From Chytridium lagenaria (taxonomy: Eukaryota; Chytridiomycota; Chytridiomycetes; Chytridiales; Chytridiaceae): 64,000 nucleotides of DNA. Positions within the stretch are counted from its first letter, which is position 1, and each line of letters begins with the position of its first letter. The notes under the pieces are model-generated. The model made no database searches. It was not told where the DNA came from and saw only the letters and a program-made list of their open reading frames with translations. The DNA lies in assembly GCA_025449115.1 (NCBI GenBank), contig JAHLKC010000054.1, forward strand, positions 62,001 through 126,000. Reading direction: 5' to 3'. Both the position numbers and the translations under genes were made by a program. Below, piece by piece: positions 44,702 to 57,900 of the stretch.

Positions 44702-47352
44702 TCAAAAGTTCTCCTTGTGATAATAAAACCTCGTCCCATCCTCATCCACACTCGTAAATTTATTACAAGCTGCGTGAATACTATTTCCTAATGGTTTTGG
44801 TCCGCAGAAGAACACCCCAACATCAGAATTAGGGTGACTCTCATTCAAGCTTTTGAACAAGACATCAAGATTAGGGCGCCCGTACACTGTCGGTGATCGA
44901 AGCCCTGTTAATGCGTCTTGAGTGGAAGTTTGGTTTAAGATAATGTTGGAGCGTTCTTCTTCTTTTAGTCTGCCTGTAAAGTAGCTGACGGAAGTTAGAG
45001 CGGGAGAAACGGTGCACGTACATTCGGAAGTCAATGTATTGGTCGAGTTCTTCGGCTTCGAGGGCTTGAAGAAGGTCTTGGAACCAGCGGAAAGACTTTA
45101 CAAAAATTTAGTGAAGGGCGTAATAGTAGGAACGAAAGTTTGAGACTCACGTCTTTCTCACGACATATCCAGATGAAGTAGACTTTAATAAGGGGAATAT
45201 CTGTTGTTGGATTTCGAATCTTGTACCTAGGTAGTTCTAACACGTGAAAATATAGATGAAACTTACCAGATAGACTTTAAAACTGACGCGAATGGGGTGA
45301 CTCCGATGCCAGCTCCTATACATACCGATACTTGGTAGTTGAACACATCCTCACTTTTACATCATCAACATCGAATGTAAGGTGACTATTCTTACCTTGC
45401 CGCACCATATGGTCCATCGACCATCACTCTTGGAAGTATACTCTCAGCAGCTTTACCTAATATCGGTCCCTCTTCTTTCTTCTCACCCTCTTCTTCTTTC
45501 GCATCCCCGCCCTTCTTCCCCTTTTTCTCGTCATCCCAATTACAACGAAGGCGTTTGGCAAACGCTGTAGTCCAGTCCCCAGCTACACGGATATGGACGC
45601 TCAAAAAATCTTCTTCAGGCGCAGACGTTAACGTAAATGGGTGCCATTCATATCTACAATAACATTAGCAAATAACATTAGCAAATGCTAGCTTTAAAAG
45701 TAAACTTTACCTCGACAACTCTGGACAATTTAAAAAAATATACTGCCCAGACCTCATACTCCACCACTTTTTCTTCATCTGCACCTCCACAACCCCAGAT
45801 GGATGCTGTACAACCTTCCAGACCTTTGTTGGAACTCTCGCCCTCAATCCTCTCACTACTCTCTCCACGCAATAAAGCGACCCAAATCCGACCCAGTATT
45901 TCCATGAATTCGGGCCACGGCATGCGTTAGCGGGTGTATCGGCCTTTATGAAACAGAAATTTCCGTGTACCATCCAAAGCGCGAAAAAGATGATGATGAG
46001 GTGATGCGTCATCCAAAACTGCTCAAATTGTTTACGGCGGACTGCAGAAACACTAGAGGTTGTGATGAGGAAGAGACAGATGGACATGAGTTGGCCGGTG
46101 GCACCAGGACCAGAGAGAAGGGCTAGACTTTCTGCGTCGAAATTCAGTATTGATTCAAGGTCACAGCAACATTAAGTAACGTAAAGCGAAAGAGAACCCA
46201 CCAGGCGTCACCATCAAATTCTGCGACTTCGAATAATTCAAAAAATTAAACATATGCGCCCCAACATGCACCAAAGTCCAGAATCCCATCGTGGAATCCC
46301 AAAATCCTATGAAAGTCGATACTTCGATCAAAAGGCACAATTCTCGCCAACGGGGTATTTCGAAGCAACGATATAAGGTTCCGACAGACAGGCACGAGAA
46401 TGACCCCACATGCTACGTTTAAACACGTGGCGGCTCCACGGGCGACGCCAAGGGTGGGACCGAGGTAGAAGCGAAACATGCGGTAGTCGCTGGTGGTGTT
46501 GTAGAAAATGTAGGTGAAGGTGAAGAGTAGGATGTTGAGGAGGATCCAGAGGCCCAGGAAGAGATGGGTTGGGCCTTTAAATATTAATCAATACATTTAG
46601 GTGCACACGTAAAATTGAAGAGAATAGTAGGTTACCATCGTTCACCATCCAATTTCTAAACTCCACATAAAGTTTACTCCTCCTCTTCCTCCCAATCCCC
46701 GTCTTAAACTTGTACACCGGATTCAACGTCTCCATCTCCATCACAATACTTTCCACTTTTCCCATCGACTTTTTGGCTTCCGCAATTTCACATCCTCCAC
46801 AAGATCCCCTCTCGAAGCCGCAAGCGTTTCCGCCGAAAACAAAACTTCATCCTCTTCAGGAATCTTTTGCTCCTCCTCCTCAAGTCCTTTCAACTTCACA
46901 AAACGCGGTGTCACATTAATGCAAGGTGTTCCTGATCCTTCACGGCTTCTTGTCCGGGATTTGATATCAGCAATGACTTCCTGCGCAGACTCTGAAGTAG
47001 CCTCTTCTCCGGCTTTGTCATGCGTTGCAGACTCGGAACATCGCGAATAGATTTCGGTGTCCCACTGGTCTTAGGTTCTTCTTCTTCCATTAAATCTGTT
47101 GTTAAAATCTCCAGTGATCTCGGGCGGTATTTTACGTCTGCTATCGACGAAACAGTGGAAGCGGATTTCTGGATCGCATCAGTAATGCGGTAGGTTCTGG
47201 GGCCTTTGCAGCTTCGGTGTTGTGGGACAAGCTGACATTGGATGTAGACTGGATGGTTTAGGTGATGGAGGTGGGGGAGCCTTTCGAATGGGCCCGCCTC
47301 CAGGCTTTATAGGCAAGGCTTGGATGGATGCATCTTTGTTAGATGCAGACAT
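44702..47352 (-). CDS. NOX: NADPH oxidase (gp91phox/Nox family) with N-terminal extension
   Basis: ATG 47352 starts [20 protein letters not shown]. An extension of about 200 residues (Pro-rich, then acidic and basic: [32 protein letters not shown]) precedes the oxidase proper. The membrane haem domain reads [40 protein letters not shown], then [20 protein letters not shown] with haem-ligand His, and [19 protein letters not shown] with the second His pair. The FAD site is [13 protein letters not shown]; the NADPH side is [42 protein letters not shown]; the end RFYYHKENF is the classic Nox terminus. The enzyme moves electrons from NADPH across a membrane to make superoxide. No EF-hands are visible. 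Exons are separated by 50-90 nt introns, and several one-base slips occur, mainly in the extension. Confidence 0.88.
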
Positions 47353-47660
47353 TGTAAGTGACAATCTTTGACAAGCTGATATTCCCAAACAAAAATCTAT
47401 TCAACACGTCCAAGATTGATATACGATAAAAGGAAATATAAACACAGCAAGGAATAAAAAAACAGACGAGGATTTAAACAAGCACTGGACACAGCGAGAA
47501 TAAAAACATAACGATTTGGATAGGGAAAGATAAATGAAGGAAATAAAGATAGGTGAAACCTCATGCAAATATCGTCACCAAACAACAAGAAAACAGAAAA
47601 AAAAAGATGGCCATTCCGACCGCTTATCCAAAAAACAACAAATACCCCTTAAAACAAAAT

Positions 47661-50600
47661 CTATTTCTTTGACGGCCCTAAGAGCATATCCAACAACATC
47701 TGCTTGCTCCCCGCTCCATCCACATGATTTCCTGCAGGCGACGGAGCAGCCACGTTAGGGGCCGTTGAAATCCCCATCATTGCCTTTAAGCTTACAGACA
47801 AATCCTGTGCAGCCGCATCAGCAACCTGTGTTGTAGGCTGCTGAAACCGTTGCTGCTGGAACTGTGAAAAGCTGGTAAAACCACCACCAACTCCTCCTCC
47901 ACCGCCTCCTCCACCGCCACCACCTAGTCCCAGGGACGCACCACTAAAGTTCATACCAGCTCCACCACCCCCTCCGCCTCCCCCACCTCCCCCGCCTCCT
48001 CCACCTACTCCGCCAAAGCTAAGCGACGCCCCCCCGAGGTTCAAACCCGAACCTGCACGTGAGAACAAGTCCACAACGGATGCCGGTGCTGCCTCATGAC
48101 TTGACACTGTCTGGAGAGGCAGCGTTGGAGCCGGAATATCATTAAGTTGCTTTGGAGCTAAAACAACAAGAAAAAATAAGTTAGGACGTTCCGTACACCG
48201 GAAAAACGATAAAAATAAAAAGTAATAATCACCTGGCAATGAAGGTGCCACAGACCCTGTCGTTCCCCCAAACAACGCTGACAGCAATACCTGCTGTTTC
48301 TCCTCAACAGGTGCCCCCACAGTCGCCGTCGACTCCCTGTTCACGGGTTGTCTCACACTATTCGGAGTCTGCAAAGACGCCGCCTCAAACAATGCTGAAA
48401 CAGACATGGTCCCAGCTACGGAAGGCTTAGACGGGTCCTGCGTCTTAACCGTATCCTTAGCAGGCAACGCTGTCTCAGACACGGCGCTTTTACTTTTTGA
48501 GAAAAGACCAGGTCCCATTGAAGTATACTGAGCCGGTAGCGACATAAGGTTCCAGGTGCTTTCACCAGGAGTTGCGTTAGACGTGACAGAGGGAATAATC
48601 GGGGGCAGAGGTGGTCGATCATCTTTCGACTCAAAGGAACCATGTGTCAACAGACCCAGCAACATATCCCTTGTCTCAGAAGAATGAAGGTTGGCGTCAT
48701 GAGATTTCCTCCGTTCCACCCCAGTTTCAACAGGAGTAATCTCGGAAGACCGTCTTGCCAAATCCGGAGACCCTGAGGCTCATCATGGGCAAAGATTTCT
48801 GAAGAAGGCGGTGTTGATCTTGCTGCCATAATGGAAGGTAATTCGTCATGTATATGCGGGCTCCTCGGAGATCTAGGTCCAACAGCACGCCTTCCTTTTG
48901 TTGATAAAGGTAAAAGGCGAGAAGTACCGTCGTGGTTTTCCACTTTGCATGAACGGTATTTCCATTTTGGTGGTCGCTGCTTGCGTCTGGATTCAGATTT
49001 AGTGGATTTGGCGGGTGATGCCGGAGCGGCTGTAGGCGAAGCACCGGAGGGAGTTACGCCACGATTTGAAGCGGGTTTGGTGGGAATGGCTTGAATGGGG
49101 GCGGACTGAAGGGTGGAACAGGGAGAGGTTTTGAAGGTCTCCTGGTGGCAGTAGATGATGTGGCAGAGGAAACTGATTCAGCTCGTGATGGTGGCCGTCC
49201 GGCAGATGAGGAGGTTGGTGAGATGATATTGGAGAGCTTGGAGGTGTCAGACTGTCTCTTTGTACGGCCAGATGATGGAACAGTTGGTGGTAAATCGGTC
49301 ACGCTCCTGGGGTACGCGTCAACGGATCCGGGTGAAGGGGTATCATGATAAGAGCTTGTTGAGGTGTTAAGCGGTGTACTATGTGAAACTGTAGTACTAG
49401 ATAAAGCATCATTGAAATGACTTCGAGCAGAAGAAGGTGATGCAGAAACTGGGGAGGATATGGATACAGCAGGTGGAATATAGGGACGCAGCGGTTGCGT
49501 CATAACTCCCGGAGAAGGCTCAGGAGGTGGAGGAGGTCGTCTTTGAGAAAGGTTTTCATCATCGTCATCATCATCACGCTCGGAGATTTTCTTAATTTGA
49601 AGGCTCTCCAATGAAGAGGAACTTAATCCTTCAGACTTGGATTTGAAAGGTTTCGGGGGTGGAGGAAGATTGAGCAATCCCGCCAAAAGTGATGAGGAGG
49701 TCACGCTTCCAAGGGACTGCATGAAAGACGAAGTAGGAGCAGGGATGTTGACGGGGGTAGCAGTGGTAGAACTTCCAGTTGCCAACAACTCTAAAAGACT
49801 TGCTGTTCGGACGGACGGCTCCACTGAACTGATTGGTGTGGGTCCAACAGCAGGGTTAGCGGGAGCGGGAGTAGAGGTCGGCATGGTTGAAGGTCGGAAA
49901 GCACCATAATCTGACGAAGGGAATCCAAAGGTTTGGCTTTGTGAATTGATAGGAGTGTACGGGAGGACGCTAGCAGTGCTGCTCCCCGAGAAAGCTGAAT
50001 AGCTCGGGTATTGTCCAGCTTGTTGCAATTGGTCAACTTGCGTGTAGTTCTGAGAGACGGAGGGAATGGTGTGGGAGGCCATCATGCCGAAAAGTTCGCT
50101 TAAGCCATTTTGGTGGCTCTGTACTGGTACTGAGGCAGGGGCACTGCTGCTGGTGTTTGTTGAACCAGCCTGGTGGGAGGTCGAATTGATTCCGATCAAG
50201 GCCTTGATCGAGTTCTCCATCGAATCAGCGGAAGCCGGTACGTTCGGTTGGGTGACTGCGACCCCTGTAGATCTCATACCAATAAGTGATTTAAGCTCAT
50301 TAGATGCTATAATGGCTTGATGCGAGTCGCCGCATGCTTGTCTCCAGCTATCGCCCTTGAAGGAGTTTTCTTGTTAATGAGATGCGCATCTGATAGTCCA
50401 CTTTCTCCTTCACTATCCCAGTCCGTTGCACTTTTGTATCCAGAAACCACCGTCAGATGAGCATTGGATCGAGATTTGCCCTTTTTCTTTGCCGCGCTAA
50501 AGCGCTTAATCCAGTTTAAAGGGAACTGACGAATGCCGTGACCATGTAGAACTTTTGAGTTCGGATATCTGCCGTTGCCGGCTGAAAATCCTCCCTCGAG

Positions 50601-51450
50601 TATCCGGGAGATTGACAAGGCTATGCCATTTAATATCCTGCAAACGCGAGTTAAAAACAGAGAGTTGAAGAGGTTTAAGGACTTTAGAGATGCATGCTCA
50701 CCCCGATTTCTTTCCTAGTTTGCGTCAGGAAGTTGGTGGTTTCCGAAACGCCAGTTATAATGTACAGCCGAATGCGCTGCTCCTTGATGGTTCTCTCGAC
50801 GTACTCATTTTCACGGATCAATCCTGAAATGTTATATCCAGTCTCCTCAGAACCTGAGAATAACAAGTCAACTTTTTTTCACAGCTCATATCGTACCTCA
50901 CGAACGGCGCATTCTATCTCCATTTCATCCTTGTTAATCTTTCCTTTAGGAAACCCCATCCAGAATTTGACTTCCAACCGCGAACCAGAAGAACCTAAGT
51001 AAGGTGTAAGCCTTTCTGATATTATAAAACGTTGCAGCTCTCACCTTACTCATATCTCTGCTTAGAATAATAGCACCGCAGACAGGGACTCGGACTTTAT
51101 ACTCCATAAACGTCTGAAAGGCCGCCTCATGGTTATGAGACCACTCAATAAGTAAAGGGCAATGCTTGAAGAATCGGGCGCTAAAGTTCTTGAGTGAGAA
51201 GGATGGGAGCCTTGGGTTCTCTTCGCGGATAAAGTCCTCGTAAAACCAATGAGCTTGCTCAATCTGAAAGCAGATACGTTCAATCGACGATAGCTCCTCT
51301 TCTGGCACGTTGATGATAAAACGACTACAGGAAAGCGTTTAGATGACATTTAGATGGCAAGGTGTGCAGTGTCCTAATGAAGAAAACAAAGTGTTCCTAC
51401 CTTTGAAGGTCGTCAAGAACATCCTCAAAGGACATTCCTCGGAACGCCAT
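47661..51450 (-). CDS. DCP2: Dcp2 mRNA-decapping enzyme with long low-complexity tail
   Basis: Exon one starts at 51450 (MAFRGMSFEDVLDDLQ) and splices to SRFIINVPEEELSSIERICF, then QIEQAHWFYEDFIREENPRL, the Box A regulatory helix domain that contacts Dcp1. The Nudix domain follows: VCGAIIL, GFPKGKINKDEMEIECAVRE, EETGYNISGLIRENEYVERT, giving the Nudix box (GX5EX7REUXEEXGU) across an intron, and then RIRLYIITGVSE. Box B-like sequence IKWHSLVNLPD and FPLNWIKRFSAAKKKGKSR close the catalytic part near 50450. A tail of ~850 residues is Ser/Pro/Gln-rich with Leu-rich helical motifs (SIKALIGI, GLSELFGMM, SLLELLATG, LLAGLLNLPPPP, MLLGLLTHG, LLDMLLG) like those that bind Edc3 or Lsm proteins, and a poly-Gly block at about 47900-48010. 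It removes the m7G cap in P-bodies. Confidence 0.88.
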
Positions 51451-51690
51451 CGTCTCAAGGTCCTTCTGATCAAAAATTTTGTAACTGAAAATCGGTCTGC
51501 TGTTGTAAAGTCTCTCCAAGGTCATTCCTCATAGACGAGAAGGTGGTTGCTGGCAAGAACGCACCAGTATATCCTACCGCTTCGTATAGCTTCTATACGA
51601 CGGCTTCCTACGCGGCCTATCCTGGACAGGTTGAGCGAGCTACGACGCATATCAAAGGATTATTAAAGGTTTTCGAAAAGTTATTCCAAC

Positions 51691-53083
51691 ATGCCTGTAA
51701 AGGAGTCTCCCGAAGTCATTCGCATCGACAGAGATAAGAACTTGGTTGCCAAAGAGGACGTGCCAGTCTTCCGGCTCTCAACCTCCGATATTTTGTTTGA
51801 CGGGGGCTACCCATTAGCCATCTTATATCTTCCCATCACCACCACAAGGATCCAATACACGTGTTACATTCAAGGAAGCCCTCTCAAAAACTTTAGCGCT
51901 TTACCCGTTCTTCTCGGGAAGAATAAGCCTACATGCCGATTGGTCTGTCAATCAAATCCGAAAGGCATTGGAATTACATTAAACGATACGGGTATTACTT
52001 TTATTGAGGCAAAATGGGTCGACGTCACCATAAACGATCTTGCACCCCAAACTCCCATCAGAGACGTTCCAGTGATATCGTCAGATCTGATGCCCCCAGA
52101 TTCAGACGGCTCAGAACTTATGTCTGTGCAATTCACCATTCTCGGATGTGGTGCCCTCGCCGTCTCGATCAACACAAACCACATGCTTCTGACGGTCAAG
52201 GCATGTTCCAGTTTGTAGATGTTTTATCCAAGATATACCGTGGACACCAGGATATTCCTGACATTGACCACGATCGATCTCGTCTTTTGGTGAAGGAAAG
52301 CAAGCCGCAAACTTTACACACGTCGAATATATCACCGATTTCGAAAGCATCACTGCATCTTCCACCTTTGGCGACCCAGCTTGCAGCCATAAGATTTTCC
52401 ATGCTTCCAAAGATCTTCTGGATAGCCTTAAACACGCTGCATCGAAATACTTTTTGTCCGTCAACTCAAGTAGCACGTTTGTGAGCACCTTAGACTGCCT
52501 TCAAGCCCATATCACGTCGTTGGTAGCCACAGCCAAAGGTTTTAGCAACGATGAGAGTTTTACCTAAACACGGTCGTGAACGGTCGTAAACGCCTGCAAC
52601 CGCCCATACCCTCCTCATATTCCGGCAACGCCATATTCAACTCCGTTCTGTCCACAACACCAAGCATTTATCAACATACATTACAGATACCTCTCGCTCA
52701 TTGGCCTCACAGCCCAAACCATCCGATCCACGCTCACCAAAATGACGCCAGAATACCTTGACGACGCGATCCACCATTTAGCGTCATTACCAGGTGGTCC
52801 TGCAAGTCTGATTCGACGTCTACAGTATCATGGTGGGAGAGTTCTTTTCATATCATCTTGGGTAGGGATGGGATTGAGGGATGCGGATTTTGGGTTTGGA
52901 CAGCCGAAGTATGCGGGGTTGCCGTTTATTGCTGCGGATGGGTTTGCGACGTTGGCGGATTCGGAGAGGGGTTCGGGCGTTGATGTGATTCTTTGTCTGC
53001 AGGCGGAGCATATGACGGTATTTGAGAGGCTGTGGATGGAGTTTGTTATCGAAAATACACTGATAATACGTGTCGAAAACTGA
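51691..53083 (+). CDS. BAHD-type acyltransferase (PF02458-like)
   Basis: ATG 51691 starts MPVKESPEVIRIDRDKN. The N-terminal half includes VFRLSTSDILFDGGYPLAIL and KGIGITLNDTGITFIEAKW. The catalytic HxxxDG motif is seen as NHMLL then, after one missing base, DGQGMFQFVDVLSKIYRG. FVSTLDCLQAHITSLVAT follows, then VNGRKRLQPPIPSSYSGNA and the structural DFGWG motif as ADFGFGQPKYAG near 52887-52920. A short C-terminus reaches the stop at 53083. These motifs define plant and fungal BAHD or trichothecene-acetyltransferase-like enzymes, which move an acyl group from acyl-CoA to an alcohol or amine; the substrate cannot be read. It starts 240 bp from the Dcp2 start in the opposite direction. At least three slips (about 52190, 52570, 52650). 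Confidence 0.75.
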
Positions 53084-53346
53084 AAGAAGTTTGGAGATTG
53101 TATATGCTCTACGGGTAGTTGAAGGACTTCTTTTTTCTGTTGTCTGCCTGTGCTAAACCTCAATACAAGGGAAGAACACAAGGGAGATACAACACATGTA
53201 ACCTCGCTACGCGTCAGCAATAACTATCAGGAGGTGATGAAAAGCTCGGAGGTATTAGGAAGAATATGCCAAAATTAATAAATCAAGCTGTTTTCCAGCT
53301 GTCCATCCACTTTATTGTCACTAGTAAGATATGACAAAAGAAAGCA

Positions 53347-54161
53347 TCAAGGTGGCGCCGTAGCCGAGAAGCTCTCCCTTCCTGCAAACTCCTCAAACCA
53401 CTTCTGCAACACCGGACGCCCCACTCTCCACTCCAAATGCGCAAACCTGAAATCCAGTACCCAAGCGCAACCGCGACGGCCACATCCCCAAATTCACATT
53501 CCCATCAAAGAACTTGTTGTCTGGTCTGTCTATCAACCATTTCTCAAGCTTATCAAGAGATCGATGAATTTTCGCAAGTTGGCCGTCGGTCCATTCTTGC
53601 CAGCGATGCTGTTCTGGACGAAGAACTGCTTCGTAGCGAGCTAGAAGGGCGGCTTCACAATGCCGTCGCCGAGAGCTTCCAGGGTGAGGATGGGGTACCT
53701 TTCGAACGAGGCTGGGGTGGTAAGAGCGCAGGCGACGTGGTGGTTTTTTCTGCGTAAAAGTCGATAAGGTATTGGGCAATGACTTGGGAACCAAACAGAG
53801 CTTGATTGCCATCTATCGAGAGTGTCGGAATCTATTCATTATTGAGAAGGCATGGTTCTTAGAATAGGAATAAGTGTGATTCTCGCAAAATGTTCTCGCT
53901 ATCGCTCGTATACATCTTAATGTAAACGCTTTGACAAGGAAAATGCAAGACGCGATGTGAGATGCCTGCGGCTCCGCACTTTCTGATGACTACCTTTCCA
54001 AGCGAATTTCCATTCGCATCTACTTCTGTTTTAAGTTTTGTAGGAAGGACGTCTACATTCTTGACGTTGATGGAAGAAAGAACACCGAGCTCTCTCGCAA
54101 CAATGAGGACTTTACGGACAAAGGGAGAGGTTGGGGATCCAAAGAGGGTGAGGTTGGGCAT
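53347..54161 (-). CDS. Glutathione S-transferase
   Basis: ATG 54161 begins MPNLTLFGSPTSPFVRKVLI, the thioredoxin-fold start with the SPxSPFVRK active-site loop. A 159-nt intron (about 53833-53993) leads to IPTLSIDGNQALFGSQVIAQ then YLIDFY; the cis-Pro is in IPTL and the Ser-containing glutathione site in LFGSQVI. The helical C-domain continues in shifted frames: ARYEAVLRPEQHRWQEWTDG, LAKIHRSLDKLEKWLIDR, NLGDVAVAVALGYWISGLRI, and ends RPVLQKWFEEFAGRESFSAT to TGA at 53347-53349. The total is about 210 residues, typical of the family. It conjugates glutathione to electrophiles in the cytosol. The gene is divergent from the ABC transporter. Confidence 0.8.
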
Positions 54162-54985
54162 TGTTAGCTTTGATGAAAGATGATGGTGTGATATGTCTAA
54201 TGGATGACAAATTCGACGGAGGACAAGTTCGTTCCGCTAAACTGGGTTCCGCTTTTGTTGCCATGAGGCATCTCTGTCAGGGAAGGTTTTCAGGGAAGCA
54301 AAGCCATAACAGAACTCTTGTTTCTTGGATGACAGCGATAAACACGACGTGTGTCATTGTTGATACGTTTTAACATAACAAAATGCTTAAAATAGCGTAC
54401 AGAGAATCTGCAGGATACTGCACTGATGCACTTGGCTCAATCAAAAAAAAATATGATGTTCACATCACCACTGCTGTGCCATAAAAGACGATGGACTGGG
54501 ACGAGGCTGTAACATGATAAATGGAGATGGATGGTACGTGGATGTTTATTGATGCTGTGATGACGTGTTGGTTATTATATCCACCCACCTACATGGTATT
54601 ATCACACTAATAATCATTGGGCCAATGGAGAAGCATCTCTGAAAGTGGATAAAATAAATATTTTAATCAATTATATAATTAATGATGAAATGAATGAAAG
54701 GGGGAGAAAAAGGTAAAACAAGTTTTTATATTTCATTTTTGGAATCGTGTGTTTTTTTAATCTTCTTTTTTTATATTTAAATAAATATTTTCCGATAAAT
54801 AAATAAACCGAGCGATAGAAGCCCCCACCCCCTCTTCTATCCCGTCATCGACTTCATCTCACATTCCGAGTCATCATCCCACAACACTTGTTGTCCTCTT
54901 ATCATCACTTTCTCAAAACCACCTGTCATTTCATTAAAAGGGACACCTCATCAACACCATCCATCCATCAGCAAGCACATTATAC
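54162..54985. promoter_or_regulatory. Divergent promoter region, GST / ABC transporter
   Basis: AT-rich, especially 54650-54800 (many AAATAAATA words), then CT-rich leader sequence before the ABC start. It should drive both genes. No specific operator was recognised. Confidence 0.35.
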
Positions 54986-57900
54986 ATGATGGATGATAAA
55001 CCCCTGATCGATGCTCCTGGGACTCCATCCTCAAACAAGAGCGACAGCAAAAAGGTTGTGCCTGAAGATGCTTCTCTCCCTGTGATATCCTCTGGCCTAC
55101 AATCATCATCCAAGGACACAGAAGCCGTTACCAATCACCACTTCAACGCCTCCCCCAGAGTCTCCCATTCCCCAAGTGACTGCGCCAAAAAAAGGATGGT
55201 TTGGAAAAAAGACCGCTCCGGCAACTGAGGAGGATGGCGAGCCTAAACCCAAGGATGAGTCGGACGACTACAAGCTAAGCTTTCCTCAGCTCTTCCGGTT
55301 TGCCGACGCCAATGACAGACTCCTCATGCTTATCGGTACTGGTTGTGCCCTTGCTAACGGTGTCTCCCAACCTGTCATGACATGTGAGTTTTCTTTCATC
55401 TTTTGTTTACTGTTTTGATGCACTCTTTTCCTGGCACTCTGCCATTGGATTACCTCTTTATCGATCTGTGGCAAATCGCTTCTGGACTTACAGTCAATCA
55501 CCTTCTGCAATGTCAATATCGACTTTTCGTCAACGTCTTGTGTGGGCATGTGTGAAGTGTGCTCTGCTCTGTATGGATTTGAGCTGTCAAATTAGGATTT
55601 GCTTCCCGACGTATTGGACACGCAACAGCAGAGTCGATGTGTTTTCCTTTGATACTGAATATCAGGATGGATGATGCCATGCGACAAGCTTCCCCTTGCC
55701 GAACTCCGTATCAATTTGTCAGAGCCACACTCGGGCGGAAAAGAGTGCGATAACAGGAAGGAAAGGTTGCGGAGGCAGTGGTGTGTCAGAAGGGGCTTCT
55801 CCAGCCAAAAGTTTCACGGTTTAACCGGAGGGAATTGAGCTTGTACTACCTTAATCTCTTGTACCGTGTTCCGAGTCTATGGTTTTTTTGAATTAACACC
55901 GTCGTCATTTCTTTCTGTTCACAAAAAACAGCGTCTTTGGAAACCTCATCAACTCACTTCTCATCTACGGTCTTTGCAACAAGGACGATCTGCTCGCTGG
56001 AAAGACCTTTTGCGTTTACCCCGATTCAAACTCAAAGCTCAACACTGATGTGCGTCAGAGTGTCATCTACCTTGTGGCCATGGGTTTAACCGTCGCTACC
56101 GCCGCCTACCTCCAAATGTCTCTCTGGATGCTTGCCGGCGAAAGGCAAACCAAGGTAAACAAACGTTTTGTTTCGCATCCCCTCATCGGCTACCCTGCTA
56201 AACCCCCCCGCTATTTTAGCGCATTCGTGAAGAATACTTTAAATCCGTTCTCCGCCAAGACGTCTCCTGGTTCGACAAGACCCAAACCGGCGATATCACC
56301 ACCCGTCTTACCGCCGACATCCTCACCATTCAAGAAGGTATTTCTGACAAAGTCGGCGCCACCTTCCAAGCCGTCGCCGCCTTCCTCGCCGGTTTCGTCA
56401 TTGCCTTTGTCAAGGGCTGGAAGCTCGCTCTTGTCCTTTGTTCCGTCTTCCCTCTTCTCGCAGGTGTGGCGACACTCATGGGTCGCGCTATTAAATCACG
56501 GACGGGTCAAGGAACCGATTCTTACGCTCAGGCTGGTGCCATTGCGCAGGAAGCGTTGTCTGCCATCCGGACCATTGTGGCGTTTGGGGGTGAGAAACGT
56601 GAGATTGCGAGGTACAAGATCAAGCTCGAAGAGGGTGAGAAATCTGGACGCAAGATTGTTCTCGTCAACGCTGCGTCCATTGGTGCCGTCATGTGTGTGA
56701 TTTTCAGCACTTACTCTCTTGGATTCTACTATGGTGGTACCCTCATTGGAACTGGACCTGGAGATTTGAGCGGTGGTGACGTCCTCAACGTCTTCTTCTC
56801 TATCATCATCGGTGCTTTCTCGCTCGGTCAAGCCGGTCCCAACTTGGCTGCTATCGGTAGCGCTCTTGGAGCCGCCCGTAAAATCTTCTCTACTTTGGAC
56901 CGCCAGAGCCCTATTGATGCGTTTTCCGAAGAGGGCGACAAGCTCGAGAAAGTAGAGGGAGCCGTCGAATTCACTAGTCTCGATTTCCACTACCCCCAAC
57001 GTACCGATGTCCCCATCTTGAAAAACTTTAACCTCAACGTCAAGCCCGGCCAAACCGTCGCCCTTGTCGGCGCCTCTGGTTCCGGCAAATCCACCATCGT
57101 CAAACTCCTTGAACGTTTCTACGATCCCGTCGCTGGGTCCGTCCTGATTGACGGTAAGGATATCCGTACACTCAACGTCGCATGGCTTCGTGATCAAATC
57201 GGTTTTGTCGGTCAAGAACCCGTGTTATTCGATCTCACGGTCCGTCAGAACCTGTTGTTCGGTCTCCCCACCTCCTTTGTTAATAACCTCTCTGCTGAGA
57301 AGTTGGAGGAGATGGTCAAGAATGCTTTGGTCATGGCCAACGCTTGGGGTTTTGTTCAGAATCTCCCCGAGGGGCTTGATACACCTGTGGGAGAAGCCGG
57401 TTCCATGATGTCTGGTGGTCAAAAGCAACGTCTCGCCATTGCCCGTGCAATCATGCGTCAACCCAAGATTCTTCTCCTCGATGAAGCCACGTCGGCGCTT
57501 GACACTGAATCTGAACGGATTGTGCAGAGCGCGCTTGATAAAGCTGCCAAGAACCGAACGACGATTGTGATTGCGCATCGATTGTCGACGATTAAAAACG
57601 CGGATTTGATTGTTGTCATGGACCGTGGGGAGATTGTGGAGACGGGGAAACATAATGAGCTCTTGGAAAGAATGGGGCTTATGCGGCTCTTGTAAAGGTG
57701 CAGGATTTGAGACATCATAAGGAGGCGCAATCCCATGGTCTTGATGTTCCCCGTACCGATTCTTCTGAACTCCTTGCATCCGCTGACGATCTTGCTCTTG
57801 CTAAAGCCGTTGAGGCGCAGCGTTCCAAGGCGCATGCCATCATTGTTCAAGATGAGCAGGTTGTTGTGGCGCAAAAGGGTGATCTTGAGATGCAGGCTGT

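Noticed and set aside
56496..57215. 239-codon minus-strand ORF across the ABC transporter
   Set aside because: Antisense shadow of the TMD1/NBD1 exon, whose plus-strand motifs are unambiguous.
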